Shown here piece after piece: positions 57,185 to 64,000 of a stretch of DNA of 64,000 bases (position 1 is the stretch's first letter; the number at the start of each line of letters is the position of its first letter). The stretch lies in the NCBI GenBank assembly GCA_035772735.1, contig JASDFA010000007.1, forward strand, positions 72,454,501 through 72,518,500, written 5' to 3'. Origin of the DNA: Datura wrightii. Its lineage: Eukaryota; Streptophyta; Magnoliopsida; Solanales; Solanaceae. The position numbers were made by a program, and so were the translations under genes. The notes below the pieces were generated by a model. It worked only from the letters and a program-made list of their open reading frames with translations, did no database searches and was not told where the DNA came from.

Positions 57185-59770
57185 TGTCATACCCCACCTT
57201 AGGGGGTATGACGGGCGCTTGGTGCCTGCTAGGCTCTAGACTGCTAGATGGTCTAGCCCAAGCACGTCTGGTGCTTTGGCTGGCCCCGGGCTCTGTCCCA
57301 AGAAACAAATCGGCTATATAACGACTGTAAATTAAGCCTCCGGCCAACTGGCCTACAGCCACCTGAATCTGTACTATCAGCTAACCAGAACATATTCAAT
57401 ATAGGGAAACCTATGCGGGCCGACAAGGCCACCATGCTGTCTAGTTATCTATAACTCATCAATGAAATACTGGAAAGCTACGTGACCGGCAAGGTCACCA
57501 CTACTGTCAAACTATGGCCCCACACGACCAACATAAAAGAAATAAAAGTACTAACAGCTATACAACTGCACGGCCTCTCACGACCGGCTCAACTGACCAC
57601 AGGGAAATATACAGACTGCAAGCCTCTAGGAATAACAATAGAAATGATCGGGACAGGGCCCCGACCTACCCGTACTGTACAACAAACAAAAGGAAATACA
57701 CCTCTGGGATTCAGTCTCCGGATGACAGGAGCTGAATACTCGATCGCTGATAGGAATCACGAGGTATCGCCTGCTCGTCTATGAGTACCTGCAGGCAAGT
57801 AATGCAGTGCCCCACCAGGCGTCAGTACCACTGGTACTGAGTATGTAAAGCAATAACTAAAGGAAATATCTGAAAACAACAATACAACTGATGAAACTGA
57901 AGTAGGGAGGAATAGATTAACTGTCTGATAATGTAAATCATACCTTCTCTTAATTATACTGGAAGGAGTAGGAGTCATACCTAGAGACGTATCATTCTAC
58001 TGCCGATCTACTCGTGTCTAATGTAACATGGCATAACATAACATAACATAATATAGCACACACAAACCTTACCCGGCCCCCATAAGCCGGGAGGTACAAC
58101 CAGCACAGAATCTATACCCCTACCCCGGTCATCCCATCTCCTATAATAGCTATAAGCATCCTGCCTGTCCCCTAGGTATGCACTTGGGCTCGCTGAGCCC
58201 CTGACTATAACTGCATCTGAGTCCGGAGGACTCCTGAATCAACACCCGGGCGTATCCGCTCGACAGGGGTGTGTAAGGGCCGATCAAGGCACAATATGGG
58301 GAAAACTGGCATCCCATCTTCGTGCCCTGTGGGACGGCATGCCACTCCGTAGAGCGACGTATCCTCGTCTTCTCGCGGACGAGTCGATACAGCTATTAAC
58401 CCTGGGGCGGTCATGGATGCTAGGTAATCCAACCCCAAGACAATACAGCGGTCTCTACTGGTAATACTATCTGCATATCCCATATACTGAAGCTAATAGT
58501 AGTAAAGTATTTGTACATACTATATGCTGAGCTGGTTATAGTAATACGTACATAGTTAACACATGCTGAGACTGACAATAGTATGTATGTATAATATATA
58601 ATCTTCTGCCATACTGTACTAAGTCTAATGCTGGACAAGATATAGTCTTTCTGCTGAAAACCATGCTGTATGCTGAGTTTTTATAGTAACCTGATTTGCT
58701 ATTTCTAATATGTTTTGCAAACTTCGTTTTAACCTATCATTCTACTTCTGAGATGTCTTACAGATATTACATTGCTTTACTGGGTTTCAACTGAATACGA
58801 TGATATCCTAACATTTCGTACTACATCATGTACTAAGCATGTTGTGCAGTTCCTAACACTTGTGTTAGAATCTATATCGTGCTAGCAAGTGTCGTACTAA
58901 TTATGACCTGATGCTTCTAATATCGTACCAACATTTGTAATAAACATAACACATGTCTTCTGAACATTCCACTGGCCTTTAAATTACTTTACTATACCGA
59001 GCTTACTAACTTGCCGAAGAAACTAGCTTTACATACCTTATCCTCGAACTAACCGTCTGTCGGACGAGTCTCGGCCAACACTTCAACTATTTCTCCCAAC
59101 TGCATTTATAAATATATCAATTAATACCAAATATAGCTTTATTTTAAAGAACAACATCACTTTCGATATAATTTATAGCCTAAACTTAGGCTTATCGAAA
59201 GACGGTCGAAAACTCGCTATTTTTCAGAGGTCCAGAAGGGAGAAATATTCACTTCACAGCTAGGAACACATAGACACTAGTTTGGAGAAATCCTACTTAC
59301 CTTAGCTCGGTAGCTCGACGATTCGTCGGCCGTTTTTCGTGAAACTAACTCCATAGGAATGCTCTCTGCTGCTAAATACCTCGGTATCTGACGTTAATTT
59401 GAGTTTGGACAACGTTTAGCAGCGTAATCGGATGAAAATTATATTACCCCCTTCGTTCCTTTTCTCCCTCTGATCTTTCCCCTCTGTTTCACTGGAAATT
59501 ATAAGTTTAAAATGATTTAAAACCAAAGTGGGGCTTTATATACTTGGGCCTGGACAAGGCCAACCTGTCACGGAGCCAACGCGGAGGCTTCACCTCCGTG
59601 ACACGCTGCCATTGCGGAGGGGCTCTGCCTCGGCTCCTTCCGCGATGGTTCGACAGGTTTCTCGTCCGATCTTTTTCCCGGGCCTTTCTTTAGCACGTAT
59701 GGCCTTCAAATATGCTTAACCAACGTGCGAATAGGTCATCTAGGTGCTGGGAATCCTACGGGGTATAACA
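57185..59770 (-). repeat. Tek5 3' LTR
   Basis: 2586-bp LTR starting TGTTATACCCC on the minus strand and ending GGGGTATGACA. It includes a small (CATAA)n microsatellite near 58028-58050 and an AT-rich stretch with repeated tatgctgag near 58480-58680. TATA box TATATAAAG lies at 59534-59542 (minus), with the inverted-repeat block just upstream. No gene. Confidence 0.88.
59534..59605 (-). promoter_or_regulatory. Tek5 LTR promoter: TATA box plus Athila-like inverted repeat
   Basis: TATA box at 59534-59542. Twenty-three bases upstream are TGTCACGGAG (59566-59575) and CTCCGTGACA (59594-59603), a 10-bp inverted repeat with an 18-nt spacer containing GCGGAG, which recurs at 59614. The block matches that of the Athila LTRs, best the solo LTR at 43899-43940, though the LTRs are otherwise unlike. 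Confidence 0.62.
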
Positions 59771-59784
59771 TTCTCCCCCCCTTA
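59771..59784 (-). promoter_or_regulatory. Tek5 polypurine tract
   Basis: The minus strand reads TAAGGGGGGGAGAA immediately upstream of the 3' LTR, the standard plus-strand primer of chromoviruses. Confidence 0.88.
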
Positions 59785-60063
59785 AGAACATTCGTCCTCG
59801 AATGTAAACTTTTATTTAGAGGACTTCTCAGCTTATTATCTAGAAAACTTTCGGCAGAGTTTCCCCTGTAATATGGACTATAGAAAAAACCTGAAATATA
59901 GAAAAGTCCAACACAGGTACTGTACGCAATACTTTAAGATTCACTGAATGGCTAAGTATCAATCTTCCTCATTCATACATATGCAACCATAAGGTGCTAC
60001 ATAAGTAATAATACAGACATACCTGTCGCCTGACTAGGCCTAAAATAGGTGAGGGTATCTGGC

Positions 60064-61500
60064 TTACATATCTTCTTCATCTTCCCACGTCATTTCCTCA
60101 TGGTTCCTGGTACGCCACAATACTTTGACAGACACAAAATATTTGGTCCTCAACCTACGAATCTGTCTGTCTAAGATAGCTACTGGAAACTCTTCATATG
60201 CTAACTCTTCTGTGACCTGGACATCCTGGACTGGAACAACTGTAGAAGGGTCTCCTAGGAACTTCCTCAACATAGAGATATGGAATACTGGGTGAACAGA
60301 TGCTAACTCCGGAGGCAAGTTCAATTCATATGCAACTCTGCCTATTCTTCGCTGAATCTGATATGGCCCAGTGAATCTCGGGCTAAGCTTGCCTTTCTTG
60401 CCAAATCTCATCACCCCTTTCATCGAAGACACTTTCAGATATACCCAGTCATTTACCGCAAATTCTAGATTTCTGCGCCGCATATCTGCATAAGACTTCT
60501 GGCGGCTCTGAGCAGTCAGTAAACGTTCTCGGATAAGCTTTATCTTTTCCTCTGACTGCTGAACAATGTCTGGGCCAACCAATGCTGATTCCCCCACTTC
60601 AAACCAGCCCACCGGCGATCTACATTTTCGCCCATATAATGCTTCAAAGGGCGCCATCTGGATAGCTGAATGATAACTGTTATTATAGGCAAATTCAATC
60701 AACGAAAGATGCTCATCCCAGCTACCTCCAAAATCTAGTACACATGCTCGCAGCATATCTTCGAGCGTTTGGATAGTCAGCTCAGCTTGCCCATCTGTCT
60801 GGGGGTGGAATGCTGTGCTTAAATTGATCTGCGTTCCCAAACCCCTCTAGAACGACAGCCAGAATTTAGCTGTAAACTGTGCTCCCCTATCTAAAATGAT
60901 GGATACCGGCACTCCATGCAATCTAACTATTTCTCTGATATATAATTCGGCATAATCCTCAGCCGAGAAGGTAGCCTTCACTGCCAGGAAATGAGATGAT
61001 TTTGTCAGCCTGTCAACTATTACCCAAATATTATCATTTCTGCGTCTGGTACGGGGTAACCCTGTCACAAAATCCATGTTTATCGTTTCCCATTTCCACG
61101 TAGGCACCGTTATATCTTGCATCAAACCGCCCGGCTTCTGGTGCTCTGCTTTCACCTGCTGACAGTTAGGACATCTAGATACAAATTCAGCTATCTCAGC
61201 TTTCATACCTGGCCACCAGTAGATGTCTCTGATGTCGTGGTACATTTTCGTTGCCCCTGGATGAAGGGAATAGAGAGCGTAATGTACCTCATGCATGATC
61301 TGCCTGCGAAGCCCTGAAACATTCGGGACACAGAGACGGCCCTTACAGCGTAGCACACCATCCTCAGTCATTTGGAAATCTGACTCCTTACCTTTCTGAA
61401 CTCTATCTCTGAGCTGGACTAAATCAGGGTCCTCATACTGTCGTTCTTTTACCTCCGTAACTAATGATGACACAGCAGAATTCTGAATTACTGCTCTACT
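60064..61500 (-). pseudogene. Tek5 integrase and chromodomain
   Basis: The zinc-binding HHCC region reads HEVHYALYSLHPGATKM (His pair) and CPNCQQ. The core has the first Asp in MDFVTGLPR and the second in ILDRGAQFTAKFW. The Glu lies in the GQAELTIQTLEDMLR segment. The C-terminal domain (HPVFHISMLRKFLGDP) leads to a chromodomain with the usual WRTRNHEEMTWE segment. A TAG near 60845 lies between the second Asp and the Glu. A TAA at 60064 cuts the last seven codons of the chromodomain (a conserved YPHLF-type end is readable beyond it). Confidence 0.9.
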
Positions 61501-62787
61501 ATTTTCTGTTTCCGTTACTCGAACGGCTAACCCAGCTAACTGATGAATTTCTTTGGCTAGCTCCCGCTTCTCGGGTCGCAAATACGCCAAGCTCCCCATT
61601 GACTTACGGCTCAGGGCATCTGCCACTACATTAGCTTTTCCGGGGTGATAGAGAACATTCACATCATAATCTTTCAACAATTCTAACCAGCGACGCTGCC
61701 GCAGATTTAACTCTCTCTGTGTGAAAATATACTGCAAGCTTTTATGATCTGTAAAGATGTCTACATGGACGCCATACAGATAATGCCTCCAAATTTTTAG
61801 GGCGTGGATCATTGCGGCCAATTCCAGGTCATGGGTCGGATAGTTCTTTTCGTGTTTCCTCAGCTGTCTGGAAGCATAAGCAATTACCCTACCATGCTGC
61901 ATCAACACACAACCTAACCCGATGCTTGATGCGTCGCAGTACACCGAATAACCGTCTGTCCCCTCCGACAATGCTAACACTGCGGCGGAGGTTAATCTGT
62001 CTTTCAGTTCCTGGAAGCTCTGCTCGTATGCCCCTGTCCACTGAAACTTTGCTGCTTTCTGTGTCAATTTGGTCAAAGGTGCCGCAATGGTCGAGAACCC
62101 TTTAACGAACCTCCTGTAATATCCTGCCAACCCCAGAAAACTACGAACTTCAGTCGGAGTGGTAGGCCTAGGCCATGACTTAACTGCTTCTATTTTCTGC
62201 TTGTGTACCTGTATACCAGCATCCGACACGATATGCCCTAAAAAGGTCACTGAGTTAAGCCAGAATTAACACTTAGAAAATTTAGCATACAACTGGCGGT
62301 CCCTGAGGATCTGGAGCACTGTCCGCAAATGAGTCCGGTGATCTGCTTCAGAGCGAGAATACACTAGAATGTCATCAACGAATACAATCACGAACAAGTC
62401 CGGGAAAGGTCTGAAAATACTGTTCATCAGGTCCATGAAGACTGTCGGGGCATTCGTTAACCCGAAGGACATGACTAGAAATTCAAAATGTCCATATCGG
62501 GTCCTGAACACTGTCTTAGGAATATCTCTCTCACGTACTCGAACCTGGTGATATCCGGACCGCAAGTCAATCTTAGAAAAGTATCTGGCTCCCTGCAACT
62601 GATCAAATAAGTCATCAATCCTGGGGAGCGGGTACTTGTTCTTTACTGTAACTTTGTTTAATTGCCGATAATCTATGCACATTCGGAGCGAGCCATCTTT
62701 CTTCCTCACAAATAAAACTGGCGCACCCCACGGAGAAGTACTAGGCCTGATAAAACCTTTATCTAACAAGTCTTTCAGCTGCTCCTT
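61501..62787 (-). pseudogene. Tek5 reverse transcriptase and RNase H
   Basis: RT: LDKGFIRPSTSPWGAPVLFV, RMCIDYRQLNKVTVKNKYPLPRIDD-type region, FSKIDLRSGYHQ, LTNAPTVFMDLMN and the catalytic FVDD box at 62371-62382. A TAA near 62268 (GAA expected) splits RT before the thumb (FLGHIVSDAGI, FLGLAGYYRRF). RNase H: YSVYCDASSIGLG, YPTHDLELAAMIHA, DIFTDHKSLQYIF, KANVVADALSRKS. The domain is complete. Only substitution stops are seen. Confidence 0.92.
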
Positions 62788-63510
62788 TCATTCTCTGAGT
62801 TCTGCAGAAGCCATACGATAGGGAGGAATTGATATCGGCTGAGTGCCTGGTAACAAGTCAATAGAAAAATCTATCTCCCTTTCTGGGGAAATACCAGGTA
62901 ACTCATCAGGAAACACATCAGGAAACTCGTTCACTACCGGAACAAACTGGAGTGTCGGAGATTCTGCTCGAACATCTTGAACTCTGACCAGATGGTAAAT
63001 ACACCCCTTAGATATCAATTTCCTCGCCTGAAGGTAGGAAATAAACCTACCTTTTGGCATAGCGGTGCTGCCCTTCCACTCCCGTACTGCTTCTCCCGGA
63101 AAGTGGAATCGGACTGTCTTGGTCCAACATTCAACATTGGCAAAGCACGGCACTAGCCAATCCATACCCATTATGGCGTCGAAGTCTATCATTTCTAGCT
63201 CGACCAGATCTACTGTGGTCTGACGGTCAGCAACTTCTACTGTTCACCCCCGGTAAATTCTGTTAGCCACAATAGAGTCACCGACGGGCGTGAATACTAA
63301 AAAGGGCTGCTGCTATAATTCTGGTACAATACTGAACTTTCGTGCCACAAATGGAGTAATATAGGACAAAGTAGACCCTGGATCAATCAATACATAAGAA
63401 GGGTGTGAGCAGATAGTTAGCATACTTGTCACAACATCCGGTGACGCTTTTGAATCTTGCCTCCCTGGTAAGGCATATGTGCGGCTTGGACCCGCACCTG
63501 TACTGGAGGC
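62788..63510 (-). pseudogene. Tek5 protease and linker
   Basis: It follows gag in the same frame after a TAG at 63511. The active-site segment VLIDPGSTLSYI carries Asp-Pro-Gly-Ser rather than Asp-Ser-Gly-Ser. Downstream are IDFDAIMGMDWL and VVNEFPDVFPDELPGI at the RT boundary. Two stops (near 63330 and 63245) interrupt the protease and a third (62788) separates it from RT. The family normally has Asp-Ser-Gly, so Pro is a further change at the active site. Confidence 0.82.
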
Positions 63511-64000
63511 CTATGATCTGCCCCGACCCCTGCCTGCTGAGACTGAGGGCCTGCGCCCTGCCGAGGATGCTGTGGCTCGTGACCCTGCAGATGCCCTATC
63601 CTGTCTATCTTGGTCCTCTCGACCTCTAGCTGGGCAATCTTTCATCAGATGGCCTTCTTGGCCACAATTATAACATGCAGTGGAGCCATATCTGCATGCC
63701 CCAGGATGGCGTCGACTGCATATAGGGTAGAGCGGTTGAGTATACCTACTCTGCTCCGCCCTCCTCTGTAATGGTGAATCTGCCATCTGCGATCCTCTAC
63801 CAGTCTCTAACTGCCCCCTGCGGCTGAATCTACCCCCCTGCGGCTGTGGTGGAGGCGGGGGCCTGGGCGGCCTGTCTAACAATCGTGGCTTCGGTCCTCC
63901 CCGAGCCTCCCTCCGTAACTCAACTGGCCTGTCCCGGTGACGCTGTTCTTGATTGACCCTTCTGATCTCCCGATGCCGCTGTCTGATGCCCTCAATATTC
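63511..64000 (-). pseudogene. Tek5 gag, C-terminal part
   Basis: Open from the right window edge to TAG at 63511. It contains an Arg/Gln-rich segment, a Pro-rich stretch (RPPRPPPPPQPQ) and a zinc knuckle CYNCGQEGHLMKDC (CX2CX4HX4C) near 63640-63690, followed by an Arg/Ser/Gly-rich end. The N-terminal capsid domain is outside the window. In intact relatives gag and pol form one frame, so the TAG is a nonsense change. Confidence 0.88.

Larger units (their letters stand above)
57185..64000 (-). mobile_element. Tek5: Tekay/Del-like chromovirus, 3' part
   Basis: Minus-strand element with a complete 3' LTR, polypurine tract and almost the whole gag-pol, running off the right edge in gag. Domain order: zinc knuckle, protease, RT, RNase H, integrase, chromodomain. 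Only isolated nonsense changes interrupt pol (near 63511, 63330, 63245, 62788, 62268, 60845, 60064) and no frameshift was seen, making it the best preserved pol in the window. The LTR ends form TGTTATACCCC / GGGGTATGACA-type inverted termini. Confidence 0.9.

Noticed and set aside
58028..58050. (CATAA)n repeat as a regulatory feature
   Set aside because: Short microsatellite inside the Tek5 LTR; no evidence beyond low complexity.

Overview
The window is nuclear DNA from a flowering plant and consists almost entirely of nested LTR retrotransposons. No host protein gene, tRNA, rRNA or CRISPR array could be supported. Two Ty3/gypsy lineages account for nearly everything. The first is Athila-like: primer-binding sites complementary to tRNA-Asp, gag with a CCHC knuckle, pol with an FMDD reverse transcriptase, and an extra env-position ORF. 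The second is Tekay/Del-like chromoviruses: initiator-Met PBS, gag with a CCHC knuckle, an integrase ending in a chromodomain, and LTRs of about 2.3-2.6 kb. The mix suggests a large-genome eudicot, possibly Solanaceae, but sequence alone cannot fix the species.

Layout. 1-4717: Athila copy Ath1 (minus, cut by the window edge) inserted in the gag of chromovirus Tek1 (4718-8119, minus). Tek1 sits in the 5' LTR of chromovirus Tek2 (plus; 8120-9064 and 22099-27015). A long Athila copy, Ath2 (9065-21682, minus), interrupts Tek2 gag and itself carries a solo LTR (13275-14738) in its env-like ORF. Tek2 lies in the 5' LTR of AthN1 (27016-35771, plus), a pol-less Athila-like element that hosts an 833-bp hAT-type MITE. 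Next come a Tek3 LTR (35874-37814), a truncated Athila LTR (37815-38381), a second pol-less element AthN2 (38382-46036, minus) with a solo LTR inside it, a chromovirus-type LTR remnant (46166-48217), a third pol-less element AthN3 (48218-51572, minus), a Tek4 LTR piece (51573-52254, plus), Athila copy Ath3 (52255-57184, minus) and chromovirus Tek5 (57185-64000, minus, cut by the window edge).

How the parts relate. Full copies (Ath1, Ath2, Ath3, Tek1-5) encode, or once encoded, their own gag, protease, RT-RNase H and integrase. AthN1-3 keep a 5' leader, gag and/or protease remnants and an env-position ORF, with nothing resembling RT or integrase between protease and the conserved tail. If they moved after losing pol, they depended on enzymes supplied in trans. 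All coding regions carry stops or frameshifts; Tek5 and Ath2 are the least decayed.

The most unusual signal is in the promoters. U3 regions just upstream of TATA boxes carry arrays of 9-bp odd palindromes, and the same motif type occurs in Athila and chromovirus LTRs, which are not otherwise alike. One type is CGTGNCACG, built into a 12-bp inverted repeat with an 18-nt spacer. The other is ACGA(G/C)TCGT, which also clusters inside the pol-less elements upstream of the env-like ORF.
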